From the NCBI GenBank assembly GCA_963719975.1, contig CAVRED010000001.1, forward strand, positions 248,001 to 312,000: a stretch of 64,000 nucleotides of DNA, read 5' to 3'. Of this stretch, positions 27,201 through 36,065 are shown piece by piece; within the stretch, counting starts at the first letter, position 1; each line of letters begins with the position of its first letter. A program made the position numbers and the translations under genes. The notes beneath the pieces are model-generated. The model ran no database searches. It was not told the origin of the DNA and saw only the letters and a list, made by a program, of their open reading frames with translations. The DNA is from Poindextera sp963719975 (GTDB taxonomy: Bacteria; Pseudomonadota; Alphaproteobacteria; Caulobacterales; Caulobacteraceae).

Positions 27201-29838
27201 GGTGGGCGAGGCGGCGGGGGCCGGGCATGTCTTCCTGTTGCGCGCCGATCTGGTGGCGCCTGACGTGCGCGCGATGCTCGGCTCGGTGGCGCGCGTCGTC
27301 CTGACCGGCGATCTCGGGCGGCTCGCAGACCAGCTGGAGTACGCGCCGGCGGCCGAGCCCACCGCGCCCGGACCGCCGCGGCGCAGCGCGCCGCTGTCGG
27401 AGCTGCAGATCGCGCCGCCCGCCTCCGATCTCGAGTATTTCAATGGGATCGGCGGCTTCGCAGACGGTGGCCGCGAGTACGCGGTCATCATCGGGCCGGG
27501 ACAGTCGACGCCGGCCCCGTGGATCAACGTGATCGCCAATCCTGGCTTCGGTTTCCAGGTTTCCGCCGCCGGCGGCGGCTACAGCTGGTCCAGGAACAGC
27601 CGCGAGCGGCAGATCACGCCGTGGTCGAACGATCCGGTCACGGACCAGCCGTCGCAGGTCGTCTACTTGCGCGATGAGGAGACCGGCGAGGTCTGGACTC
27701 CGACCGCCTCGCCCATCCGCGACGAGGCGGCGACCTACGTCGCCCGGCACGGCTTCGGCTACACCCGGTTCGAGCACGCGTCCCGCGGCCTGGCGCTCAC
27801 TCTGCTCGAGTACGTCGCGCCCGACGATCCCGTGCGGATTTCCAGGCTCTTCATCCGCAACACATCCGGCGTTCGCAGACGGATCACCGTCACCGTCTAT
27901 GTGGACTGGTCCCTCGGCGCGTCGCGAGAGGTTTCGGCCCCGCATGTGGCGACGAAGCTCGATCCAGCGACCGGCGCGGTTCTGGCCTCGTCTCGCTGGA
28001 ATCCGGTCTACGCCGACCGGGTGGCCTTCGCGGACCTGGGCGGGCGGCAGAGCGCCTGGACCGGCGACCGCCGCGAGTTCATCGGCCGCAACGGCGGCCT
28101 CTCTTCCCCGTTTGCGCTTCGCGAGCGTGCGCCTCTGTCCGGGCGGCTCGGCGCCGGCCTCGATCCCTGCTGCGCGTTGCAAACGACGCTCGATATCGCC
28201 CCGCAGGGCGCCGAAAACGTCTCCTTCTTCCTGGGAGACGCCGAGAACGAGGCGCAGGCCAGCGAGCTCGTCGGCACCTTCCGCAGAACCAACCTCGACA
28301 CCGTCCTCGACGAGGTTCGCCGGCGCTGGGATGACATCCTCGGCGCCGTTCAGGTGAAGACGCCGGACCGGTCGATGGACCTGATGCTGAACGGGTGGCT
28401 GCTCTATCAGACCATCGCCGCGCGCCTCTGGGCCAGGGCCGGCTTCTATCAGGCGAGCGGCGCATACGGGTTCCGGGACCAATTGCAGGACGTCATGGCG
28501 CTGACCGCGTCTCGTCCGGCGATGGCCCGCGATCAGCTGATGCGGGCCGCGGCGCGGCAGTTCGTCGAGGGCGACGTGCAACACTGGTGGCTCCCCGATA
28601 CAGGCCAGGGCGTTCGCACACGCATATCCGACGACCGGCTCTGGCTGCCGTTCGTCGCCGCCCACTACGTCGATGCGACAGGCGATGCCGGAGTCCTCGA
28701 CCAGCGCGTGCCCTTCATCGACGGTCCCGTGCTCGAAGCGAACGAGGCAGAGCGCTTCTTCGCGCCGGGCGCGGCCGAAGCCTCGGCCAACCTGTACGAA
28801 CATTGCGCGAGGGCGCTGGAAGCGAGCCTGGCGGTCGGCGCGCACGGCATGCCGCTGATCGGCGGCGGGGACTGGAACGACGGGATGAACCGGGTCGGCC
28901 GCGCCGGACGCGGGGAAAGCGTGTGGCTGGGCTGGTTCTTGATCGCCAACCTTCGGCGGTTCGCGACGTTCGCCGACGCCCGTGGCGACGCCGAGCGCGC
29001 CTCGCGCTGGCGGGCGCACGCCGACGCGCTTGCCGCCGCCGTGCAGGACCAGGCCTGGGATGGTGATTGGTACCGTCGCGGCTGGTTCGACGACGGCTCG
29101 CCGCTGGGCTCGGCGGCCAGCGAGGAGTGCCGCATCGACGCGATCGCCCAGTCGTGGGCGGTGCTCTCCGGCGCCGCCGACCCCGAGCGCGCCATGCGAG
29201 CAATGGCGGCGGTCGACCGCGAGCTGATTCAGCCGCAGGACGCCCTCGCCTTGCTGTTCGCCCCGCCGTTCGACCGTGCGCCACAGGATCCCGGCTATAT
29301 CAAGGGGTACCCGCCGGGCGTGCGTGAGAACGGCGGCCAGTACACCCACGCCGCGCTCTGGTCGGTGATGGCGTTCTCCTTGCTCGGGGAGGCGGACAAG
29401 GCGAGCGCGCTGTTCTGGATCCTCAATCCGATCAACCACGCCCGCTCGCGCAGCGACGCCCATCGCTATCGCGTCGAACCCTATGTGGTGGCGGCGGACG
29501 TCTATGCCGCCCAGGGGCACGTCGGGCGCGGCGGCTGGACCTGGTACACCGGTTCGGCCGGGTGGATGCAGCGGGCGGGCGTCGAGGGCATCCTTGGCCT
29601 TCGTCGCTGTGGCGACCGGCTCGAAGTCGACCCCTGCATCCCGCGGTCATGGCCGGGCTTCGAGGCCCAGCTGCGCCTTGGAACGGCGCGCTACGAGATC
29701 ATCGTGTCGAATCCCAATCATGTCTCGAGAGGGATCGCGAAGGCTGTGTTCGACGGCGAACTGCTCGAGGGGCGCCCGCTCCGGGCGCCGTTCCGCAGCG
29801 ACGGCGAAGTCCATCGCCTCGACGTGACCCTCGGATAG
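21263..29838 (+). CDS. ndvB: Cyclic beta-1,2-glucan synthase (NdvB/ChvB-like), two frameshifts near 24118 and 24405
   Basis: Giant membrane enzyme making cyclic osmoregulated periplasmic glucan from UDP-glucose. Restored length is about 2857 residues, as for NdvB. It starts at GTG 21263. The N-terminal part contains the glycosyltransferase region with RYVITLDSDTRLPRETVRRL (DxD) and RHHRWARGDWQLLPWL, and several membrane helices (GYVGAGAIVAAAILAWPL, WLVVLGVLGVAPAIDL). Then a glycoamylase-like region (SPTNLGLYLLSIASAYDFGW, GHFYNWYGTADL) and a C-terminal GH94 phosphorylase-like region (ASGAYGFRDQLQDVMAL, GGGDWNDGMNRVG). The frame breaks twice: after HLLEWTPAAQAA (about 24118) and after FFETFVTAEKS (about 24405), each repaired by removing one T. 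The C-terminal 1796 residues are intact. Probably sequence error, but a split gene cannot be excluded. Confidence 0.88.
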
Positions 29839-29920
29839 GGCGGCAGACCCTATTGGATGTCGTGGGCGTTCAGCTCGGTGCGCAACCGCAGGCCAAACGC
29901 GCGGCAGGCGAAGGCCGGTC

Positions 29921-30730
29921 CTACTGCGTGAGGCGTGGATACATTCGGGTCGCGAGCACGACGAGGGCGGCGATGATCGCAAGCAGCACCAGATAGTCGA
30001 GGCCGAGGCCGAACTGGCTCTGTCCGTTCGCGAGCATGAGGCCGCGAAGGCCGTCGACTTCGTAGCTCAGCGGGTTCGCGCGAGAGATGGCCTTGAGCCA
30101 CTCGGGCATCATCGCCAGCGGGTAGATCGCGTTGCTAGCGAAGAAGATCGGCATGGTCAGGAACTGGCCGACGCCCATGAACCGCTCCCGCGTCTTCACG
30201 ATGCAGGCGATGATCAGCGAGAAGGTCGAGAACAGCGCCGATGCCAGCACGATCAACACCAGGACGCCCAGCATGTGCGCGGGTTGAAGACTGAGCCGCA
30301 CGCCGAGGAGGGCGGCGCAAATGTAGATCACGATCGACTGGCAGATGCCGCGGATGCTGGAGGCGAGCGCCTTGCCGATGACGAGGGCGCTCCGCGGCGC
30401 CGGGCTGACCATATACCGGTGCAACACGCCAAGGTCCCGCTCCCAGATCGCCGAGAGGCCGTAGAAGATGGCGACGAACAGCACGCTCTGGGCGAGGATT
30501 CCGGGAGCCAGGAAGTCGATATACGATCCGCCGGCGGCGAGGCCGCGCACGTGGGCCATGACCTGGCCGAACAGCACCAGCCACAGGATCGGCTGCACCG
30601 AGCGGCTGACGAGTTCCACGGGGTCGTTCCGCAGTTTGACCGCCTCGGCGGCGGCGACCGCCAGCATCTGCGTGAGGTAGGCGCCGGGGCCCGACGGGCC
30701 TGGGCGCTTGTGCAGGGCGAGCGTGCTCAT
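29921..30730 (-). CDS. ABC-2 type exporter permease
   Basis: Membrane protein of 269 residues with six predicted helices, e.g. ILWLVLFGQVMAHV, FLAPGILAQSVLFVAIFYG, MLGVLVLIVLASALFSTFSL and LDYLVLLAIIAALVVLA, and the ABC-2 motif ANPLSYEVDGLRGLML near the C-terminus (DrrB/NodJ-like). Its start ATG at 30730 overlaps the stop of the ATPase gene by one base. It forms an exporter with the adjacent ATPase; the cargo is unknown. The gap to ndvB (29839-29920) holds only a weak ATAGGG/CCCTAT hairpin. Confidence 0.9.
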   Translation of the reverse strand: MSTLALHKRPGPSGPGAYLTQMLAVAAAEAVKLRNDPVELVSRSVQPILWLVLFGQVMAHVRGLAAGGSYIDFLAPGILAQSVLFVAIFYGLSAIWERDLGVLHRYMVSPAPRSALVIGKALASSIRGICQSIVIYICAALLGVRLSLQPAHMLGVLVLIVLASALFSTFSLIIACIVKTRERFMGVGQFLTMPIFFASNAIYPLAMMPEWLKAISRANPLSYEVDGLRGLMLANGQSQFGLGLDYLVLLAIIAALVVLATRMYPRLTQ

Positions 30731-31488
30731 CAGCTTTCGCCTCCGGCGCCGATTCGGGCGCCCGTCAGATCGTTGAAGGCATCGTCCAAGGTGGCGCCCG
30801 GTCCGCTCGCCGCGCGAAGCTCCGCCGGCGTGCCCATGGCGGCGATGCGCCCTTCGTGGATCAGAGCCAGGCGGTCGCAGACCTCTTCGGCCTCGTCCAT
30901 GTAGTGGGTGGAGAACACGACCGCCGCCCCGATCCGGTCGCGCAACTCGGCAACGTGGCGCCAGACGGCGCGGCGGCCGCCCGGATCGAGCCCGACGGTC
31001 GGCTCGTCCATGAACAACACGGCCGGGCGGTGCAGGGTGCTCTGCGCGACCTCCAGCCGCCGGGCCATGCCGCCGGAGTAGGTTCGCACCAGGCGGTCCT
31101 TAGCCTCGGTCAGGCCCATCATCGCAAGCGCCGCCGCGACGCGGGCGCGCCGCTCGGCGCGCGGGATCAGGTAGAGGCGCGCCGACAGCAGCATGTTCTC
31201 CATCCCGCTCAGGTCGCCGTCGGCGGAGAGAAGCTGCGGCACATAGCCGATGTGAGCTCGAACCGCCTGCGGTTCACGCGCGACGTCAAAGCCGGCGATC
31301 GTGGCGCGGCCTGAGCTCGGCGGCAGCATGGTGGTGAGCATCTTCATCAGTGTGCTCTTGCCGGCCCCGTTCGGCCCGATCAGAGCGAAGGTCTCGCCGG
31401 CGAAAATCTGCAGGGAGACGTGATCGACGGCCACCAGCGCCCCGAAGCGGCGGGTCAAACCGTCGGCGTCGACGATCGGAGTCCTCAC
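30730..31488 (-). CDS. ABC exporter ATP-binding protein (DrrA/NodI-like)
   Basis: Protein of 252 residues with Walker A GPNGAGKST, Q-loop in GYVPQLLSADGDLSGMEN, signature YSGGMARRLEVA, Walker B VLFMDEPTVGLD and H-loop STHYMDEAEEVCDRLA. It starts at ATG 31488, overlapping the upstream gene's stop by 4 bases. Together with the permease it forms an ABC-2 exporter; substrate unknown. The operon begins with the PfkB-type kinase gene behind a FixK-type site, so the exporter may be part of the low-oxygen response. Confidence 0.92.
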   Translation of the reverse strand: MRTPIVDADGLTRRFGALVAVDHVSLQIFAGETFALIGPNGAGKSTLMKMLTTMLPPSSGRATIAGFDVAREPQAVRAHIGYVPQLLSADGDLSGMENMLLSARLYLIPRAERRARVAAALAMMGLTEAKDRLVRTYSGGMARRLEVAQSTLHRPAVLFMDEPTVGLDPGGRRAVWRHVAELRDRIGAAVVFSTHYMDEAEEVCDRLALIHEGRIAAMGTPAELRAASGPGATLDDAFNDLTGARIGAGGES

Positions 31489-32060
31489 GAGGTCCCCGCG
31501 ACGTGCGCCACCCCGTCCAACCCAAGCGATTCACGCAATTCGCGGCAACGGCGCTGTGCCGTGCGGTCGAGCTGGCCTATCTGTCGCGCGAATTCGGCGA
31601 AGACCTCCTCGCGCGAGGCGTCGTCGGCGGCGCGCACGGCCGTCTCGAGGTTGGCGTAGATCTCCGCCGCGGTCGCCAGCGCCCCTGGAAAGAAGGCGAA
31701 GGCGACCATGGCGTCGGCATCGTTCAACGACTGTATGGGAAAGGCGGTCAGCAGCCGCTCGTTCGTCTCCAGGATGCGGCTGGGCGAAAGGCGCTGAATC
31801 CGGCCCCGGCGCGCCTCATCTTTCAAAAGGCTATGGAGCTCGTGAATTTGCGTCACCGCCAGGATGGCAAGGTTCATCGCCGCTGTGCGCGAGGCGCCCA
31901 GCGCCTTGGCTTCCCGCTCGGCCGCCGCCCGCCGGTCGGCCTCCTCACGGACGCGCGACTCGCGCGATTCGCGCGCGGCCACCCAAGCCGCGCCGACCAC
32001 CGCGGCGACGGTTCCGACGGCTTGCACCCACGCCGAGGTGTCCGACCAGACGTCAGCCAA
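31485..32060 (-). CDS. Membrane-anchored coiled-coil protein, unknown function (TTG start)
   Basis: I start at TTG 32060 because a strong ribosome site GGGAGG is 5 bases upstream; no ATG in this frame fits. The product is 191 residues: an N-terminal helix (SAWVQAVGTVAAVVGAAWVAA), then a charged coiled-coil-like run (ARESRESRVREEADRRAAAE), then helices such as AILAVTQIHELHSLLKDEA and LATAAEIYANLETAVRAA. It overlaps the pfkB stop by 8 bases and the ATPase start by 4. No named family recognised. Its location between a sugar kinase and an exporter suggests an accessory role, but nothing more can be said. Confidence 0.72.
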   Translation of the reverse strand: MADVWSDTSAWVQAVGTVAAVVGAAWVAARESRESRVREEADRRAAAEREAKALGASRTAAMNLAILAVTQIHELHSLLKDEARRGRIQRLSPSRILETNERLLTAFPIQSLNDADAMVAFAFFPGALATAAEIYANLETAVRAADDASREEVFAEFARQIGQLDRTAQRRCRELRESLGLDGVAHVAGTS

Positions 32061-33012
32061 CCATGCCTCCCGCCTCGACGGCCTCGATCCGCACCTGGCC
32101 GGCGAGACGCTCGACGTCCGATGCATGGCAAAGGTCCGTGCCCGGCTGCAGCAGAGCCGCCGAGCCCGCCGCAACGCCATAGGCGAACGCGGTCTTCAGG
32201 TCGCGGCCGGCGGCGATCGCCCAGACCAGCGCGCCCAGGAAGGAGTTGCCGGCACCGATCGCGCTCCGCGGCTTGATCGGCAGCGCCGGCGCGCGCAGTA
32301 CTCGGCCCTCGCCCACCAGGACGGCGCCGCGATCCCCAAGGGTCAGAGCCACCAGCTTGGCTTTGTTCGCATCGACCAGCGCCTTGCAGGCCGCGATCTG
32401 AGCGCTTTCGTCGATCAGCGGTTCGCCGGCCAGTTCGCGCAGCTCGCCCAGGCTGGGCTTGATCAGCCAGACGTTGGGCCCAAGCGCCAGGCGCAGCGCC
32501 TCGCCGTGCGAGTCGACGGCGAACCGCGCGCCGAGCCGGGCCGCGAGGCTCACCACCCGACCGTACGTGTCGTCAGGCGCGCCCGGCGGCAGGCTGCCGC
32601 TCGCGACGATGATGTCGGGGGTTGGTTCGAGCGAGGCGAGCGCGTCCAGCAAGCCGCGCCAGTCGGCCCCGGACAGGACCGGCCCCGGCAGCACGAAGCG
32701 GTACTGCTGGCCGGTCGAGGTTTCCACGGCGGTAAAGTCCTCGCGCGTCTCGCCGTCGACGGGGATCGGCACCGAGGGGACGCCTTCGTTGCGCATGCGG
32801 CGTGCGAGCCAGGCGCCTTGCGTGCGCCCGACCGGAAAGACGGCGACCACATCGCCGCCCAGCCGCTGTATCACCCGCGCGACGTTGACTCCCCCGCCGC
32901 CGGCGTCGCGGCGGGCGGCCGTGCACCGAAGCTTGTGGGTCGGCAGGACGCGGTCGACCTCGACGGTGACGTCCACCGCAGGATTCATGGTCAAGGTTGC
33001 AACGCGCGTCAT
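32053..33012 (-). CDS. pfkB: PfkB-family sugar kinase (1-phosphofructokinase/6-phosphofructokinase II-like)
   Basis: Ribokinase-fold kinase of 319 residues. The start TRVATLTMNPAVDVTVEVD matches the phosphofructokinase branch; GGGGVNVARVIQRLGGDVVAVFPVG is the sugar-binding motif, and PRSAIGAGNSFLGALVWAIA is the catalytic-base and ATP site (GAGNSF in place of GAGDSF, so the usual catalytic Asp appears as Asn here; in the PfkB sub-branch this G-A-G-D is normally Asp, so activity deserves checking). It would phosphorylate fructose 6- or 1-phosphate. Divergent from the PAS gene at 33117 across a perfect FixK-type site centred 43.5 bases upstream of its ATG, which would give an almost leaderless mRNA. 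PfkB is also in the mycobacterial DosR regulon (Rv2029c). Confidence 0.85.
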   Translation of the reverse strand: MTRVATLTMNPAVDVTVEVDRVLPTHKLRCTAARRDAGGGGVNVARVIQRLGGDVVAVFPVGRTQGAWLARRMRNEGVPSVPIPVDGETREDFTAVETSTGQQYRFVLPGPVLSGADWRGLLDALASLEPTPDIIVASGSLPPGAPDDTYGRVVSLAARLGARFAVDSHGEALRLALGPNVWLIKPSLGELRELAGEPLIDESAQIAACKALVDANKAKLVALTLGDRGAVLVGEGRVLRAPALPIKPRSAIGAGNSFLGALVWAIAAGRDLKTAFAYGVAAGSAALLQPGTDLCHASDVERLAGQVRIEAVEAGGMVG

Positions 33013-33048
33013 GGGCGCGGACCAGAACCGATCGGCCTGCCCGCCGCC

Positions 33049-33062
33049 TTGATCCGCATCAA
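33049..33062. promoter_or_regulatory. Perfect FNR/FixK site TTGATCCGCATCAA between pfkB and the PAS-ppsA operon
   Basis: Exact TTGAT-N4-ATCAA palindrome. The centre (33055.5) lies 61.5 bases before the plus-strand ATG at 33117, a class II spacing with a 20-base leader and a ribosome site AGGAG; 43.5 bases from the pfkB ATG on the minus strand, so that transcript would be nearly leaderless. It may serve both directions. Confidence 0.85.
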
Positions 33063-33116
33063 GGGCGCCGGCGGTGGCCCGTGCCAAAAGCCGCACCAAT
33101 CAGGAGACAGGATCGC

Positions 33117-33560
33117 ATGAAGTCCGCACCCTTCGCGCTCACCAAGTCGCTGCAACCTGGACTCGAGCGCGTGCTCGAGCGCTGGGAGACTCTCAAGCGC
33201 GGCGCGGCCGACATCCCGTTCGCCGACGACGTGAAGATCGCATCGCTTCCGGCGCTCGCCGGCCGGTTGCTCCTTCTCGACGTATTCGCCAAGCCCGAGC
33301 GGTTCCGCATCGACTATCTGGGTGATGGCCTCGCGCGTGAGGGGCGCGGCGCCGCGCCTGGGCGCTTCATCGACGAAATTGAGCTCGGCCGCCCGTTCGA
33401 CTACCTGCGCGCCCAGGCCAGCGCGACGGTCGAGGGCGGCAGGCCGACGCTCTATCGCACCGATACAAACCCGGGCGGGCTACCCTACGCCCGCCTTCTT
33501 CTGCCGCTGTGGGCCGACGGCCGCATCTCGATGCTGCTCGGCGCGGTCGAGGATGGCTAG
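33117..33560 (+). CDS. PAS-like domain protein upstream of PEP synthase
   Basis: Protein of 147 residues. The sequence FADDVKIASLPALAGRLLLL, FRIDYLGDGLAREGRG and LLLPLWADGRISMLLGAVE resembles the one-domain PAS proteins of alphaproteobacteria (PAS_5-like), which usually sense signals, but the ligand cannot be read. No DNA-binding or kinase domain follows. The start ATG 33117 has an AGGAG ribosome site 11 bases upstream. Its last 8 bases overlap the ppsA start at 33553, so the two are translationally coupled and the PAS protein might regulate the PEP synthase (inference). Confidence 0.72.
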   Translation: MKSAPFALTKSLQPGLERVLERWETLKRGAADIPFADDVKIASLPALAGRLLLLDVFAKPERFRIDYLGDGLAREGRGAAPGRFIDEIELGRPFDYLRAQASATVEGGRPTLYRTDTNPGGLPYARLLLPLWADGRISMLLGAVEDG

Positions 33561-35973
33561 GCCGTCCTATATTCGCTGGTTCAGCGAGATCGGCGTCGCC
33601 GACGTCGCCGTCGTCGGCGGCAAAACGGCCTCGCTGGGTGAGCTCTACGGCAAGCTCGCCGACGCCGGCGTGAGGACGCCGAATGGGTTTGCGCTCACCG
33701 CCCAGGCGTATCGTGACTCGCTGGCCGCGGCCGGAGCGGAGCCGAAGCTTCGCGCGCTCCTGGGCGGTCTGGACAAGACCAACGTGGCTGATCTGGCCGC
33801 CCGCGCTCTCGCCGCCCGCGACATCGTCTATGCGGCGACCGGCGGCGCCGAGCTCCGGCGCGCGATCCGCACGGGCTACGCCCGGCTCAGGGCCGAATAC
33901 GGCGACGATGTGTCGCTCGCCGTGCGCAGCTCGGCGACGGCCGAGGATCTGCCCGGCGCCAGCTTCGCCGGACAGCACGAGAGCTTCCTGAACATCAAGG
34001 GCGAGGCGGCGCTGGTGGTGGCATGCCGTCGCTGTTTCGCGTCGCTGTTCACCGATCGCGCGATTGTCTACCGCATCGACAACGGCTTCGATCACTTCAA
34101 GGTCGCTCTGTCGGTGGCGGTGATGAAGATGGTCCGCTCGGACCTGGCCGCGAGCGGGGTGATCTTCACCCTCGACACCGAAACCGGCTTCCGCGACGTG
34201 GTGTTCGTCAGCGGCGGCTATGGCCTGGGCGAGAACATTGTCCAGGGCGCGATCGATCCCGACGAATTCTACGTCCACAAGCCGACGCTGGCGTTAGGCC
34301 ACCGCGCCGTGCTTCGCCGGCGGCTGGGCGCCAAGCAGCTCACCATGGCGCTCGGCGCGCGAACGCCAACCCGCAATCGCCCGACGCCGAAGGACAGGCG
34401 CGCCCGTTATTGCCTGAGCGATGCCGAGGTCATCAGCCTCGCCGAGCAGGCCGTGGCGATCGAGGCGCACTACTCGGCCGCCGCGGGCCGGCCGTCGCCG
34501 ATGGATATCGAGTGGGCCAAGGATGGCCTAACCGGCGACCTCTACATCGTGCAGGCGCGGCCGGAGACAGTGGCGTCTCGCCGCTCGCTGACCGCGTTGA
34601 AGACCTATGCCCTGAAGGCGCACAGCGAAATCCTCGCCCGCGGGCGCGCGATCGGCGAGGCGATCGCAACCGGGCCCGTGCGGGTCGTGAGCGCGCCAGG
34701 CGAACTTGCAACGTTCCGGCCCGGCGAGATCCTCGTCGCCGAAACGACGACGCCCGACTGGCAGCCGGTGATGAAGACCGCCGCAGCAATCGTCACCGAG
34801 CGCGGCGGGCGCACCTGCCATGCGGCGATCGTCGCACGCGAGCTCGGCGTGCCCGCGATCGTCGGCGCGCCGGAAGCGATGCGCCGCTTGAAGACCGGCG
34901 ACGTCGTCACCGTCTGTTGCGCCGAAGGGGAGGAGGGACGGGTCTACGCCGGCGCGCTCGCCTACGAAGCGTCGGACGTCGACCTCGCAACGCTGCCGCG
35001 CCCGCGCACAGCGGTGATGGTCAATCTCGGCGACCCCGAACTGGCGTTCGCCACCGCCATGGCGCCGAACGACGGGGTCGGCCTCGCGCGCATGGAGTTC
35101 ATCATCGAGGAGTCCATCGGCGTCCACCCGATGGCGCTCGCCCATCCCGAACGGGTGGCGTCGGCCAAGGCGCGCGCGGCGATCGCGCGGCTGGCCTGCT
35201 CCTACGCCCACCCGGCTGACTTCTTCGTCGAACGCCTGTCGGAAGGCGTCGGGACGATCGCGGCCGCCTTCTATCCCAAGCCGGTGATCGTGCGGCTGTC
35301 GGACTTCAAGACCAACGAGTACGCGCGCCTGATCGGCGGCGCCGGGTTCGAGCCCACGGAAGACAATCCGATGCTGGGCTTCCGCGGCGCCGCGCGCTAC
35401 GCCCACCCGGCCTACGCCGATGGCTTCGCCCTGGAGTGCAGGGCGCTGGCGCGCGTGCGCGGCGAGATGGGGCTGACCAACCTGAAGGTGATGGTGCCGT
35501 TCTGCCGACGGGAGGCCGAGGCGCGCCAGGTGCTGGCGGCCATGGCCGCGCACGGCCTCAAGCGCGGCGAGGGCGGGCTCGAGGTCTTCGTGATGTGCGA
35601 GATCCCCAACAACGTCATCCGAATCGATGCGTTCGCGGCCCTGTTCGACGGCTTCTCGATCGGGTCGAACGACCTGACCCAGCTCACCCTCGGCGTCGAC
35701 CGCGACTCCGAGATCGTGGCGTTCGACTTCGATGAGCGGGACCCTGGCATGAGCGAGATGCTTCGCCTTGCGGTCACCGGCGCCAAGCGCAACGGTCGCC
35801 ACGTCGGCATCTGCGGCGAGGCGCCGGCCAACTACCCGGAAGTTGCAGAACAGCTGGTGCGGCTCGGCATTGACTCGATCAGCGTCAATCCGTCGAGCGT
35901 GCTGAAGACGCTGGCCGTGGCCGCCGCCGCCGAGTGCACGCTCGATCGCGCGAATGGCGAGCGCAGCGGTTGA
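33553..35973 (+). CDS. ppsA: Phosphoenolpyruvate synthase
   Basis: Pyruvate, water dikinase of 806 residues, the usual length. The ATP-binding N-terminal domain is present (FSEIGVADVAVVGGKTASLG, SLAVRSSATAEDLPGASFAG), the mobile phosphohistidine domain shows the GGRTCHAAIVARELG motif with its catalytic His, and the TIM-barrel domain has EFIIEESIGVHPMAL and GSNDLTQLTLGVDRDS. It converts pyruvate to PEP and would run anabolically from lactate or alanine. The FixK-type promoter at 33049 should drive it through the PAS gene. Its stop TGA (35971-35973) lies inside the next FixK-type site. Confidence 0.94.
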   Translation: MARPSYIRWFSEIGVADVAVVGGKTASLGELYGKLADAGVRTPNGFALTAQAYRDSLAAAGAEPKLRALLGGLDKTNVADLAARALAARDIVYAATGGAELRRAIRTGYARLRAEYGDDVSLAVRSSATAEDLPGASFAGQHESFLNIKGEAALVVACRRCFASLFTDRAIVYRIDNGFDHFKVALSVAVMKMVRSDLAASGVIFTLDTETGFRDVVFVSGGYGLGENIVQGAIDPDEFYVHKPTLALGHRAVLRRRLGAKQLTMALGARTPTRNRPTPKDRRARYCLSDAEVISLAEQAVAIEAHYSAAAGRPSPMDIEWAKDGLTGDLYIVQARPETVASRRSLTALKTYALKAHSEILARGRAIGEAIATGPVRVVSAPGELATFRPGEILVAETTTPDWQPVMKTAAAIVTERGGRTCHAAIVARELGVPAIVGAPEAMRRLKTGDVVTVCCAEGEEGRVYAGALAYEASDVDLATLPRPRTAVMVNLGDPELAFATAMAPNDGVGLARMEFIIEESIGVHPMALAHPERVASAKARAAIARLACSYAHPADFFVERLSEGVGTIAAAFYPKPVIVRLSDFKTNEYARLIGGAGFEPTEDNPMLGFRGAARYAHPAYADGFALECRALARVRGEMGLTNLKVMVPFCRREAEARQVLAAMAAHGLKRGEGGLEVFVMCEIPNNVIRIDAFAALFDGFSIGSNDLTQLTLGVDRDSEIVAFDFDERDPGMSEMLRLAVTGAKRNGRHVGICGEAPANYPEVAEQLVRLGIDSISVNPSSVLKTLAVAAAAECTLDRANGERSG

Positions 35974-35983
35974 TCCAGATCAT
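35970..35983 (+). promoter_or_regulatory. FNR/FixK-type site TTGATCCAGATCAT overlapping the ppsA stop
   Basis: TTGAT-N4-ATCAT, one mismatch from consensus. It contains the ppsA stop codon. The centre is 89.5 bases before GTG 36066, so a leader of about 48 bases would be expected for a class II promoter. Confidence 0.62.
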
Positions 35984-36065
35984 ACCCACGCGCGGTTCCC
36001 GACCTAGACTTCGTGAAGGTTCGGCGACCGCCGGTCCTTGCAAGCAGGCGAAGTTGGAGCCGTTC

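Noticed and set aside
29836..29854. ATAGGG/CCCTAT hairpin as the ndvB terminator
   Set aside because: Only six base pairs and no T-run; too weak to report.
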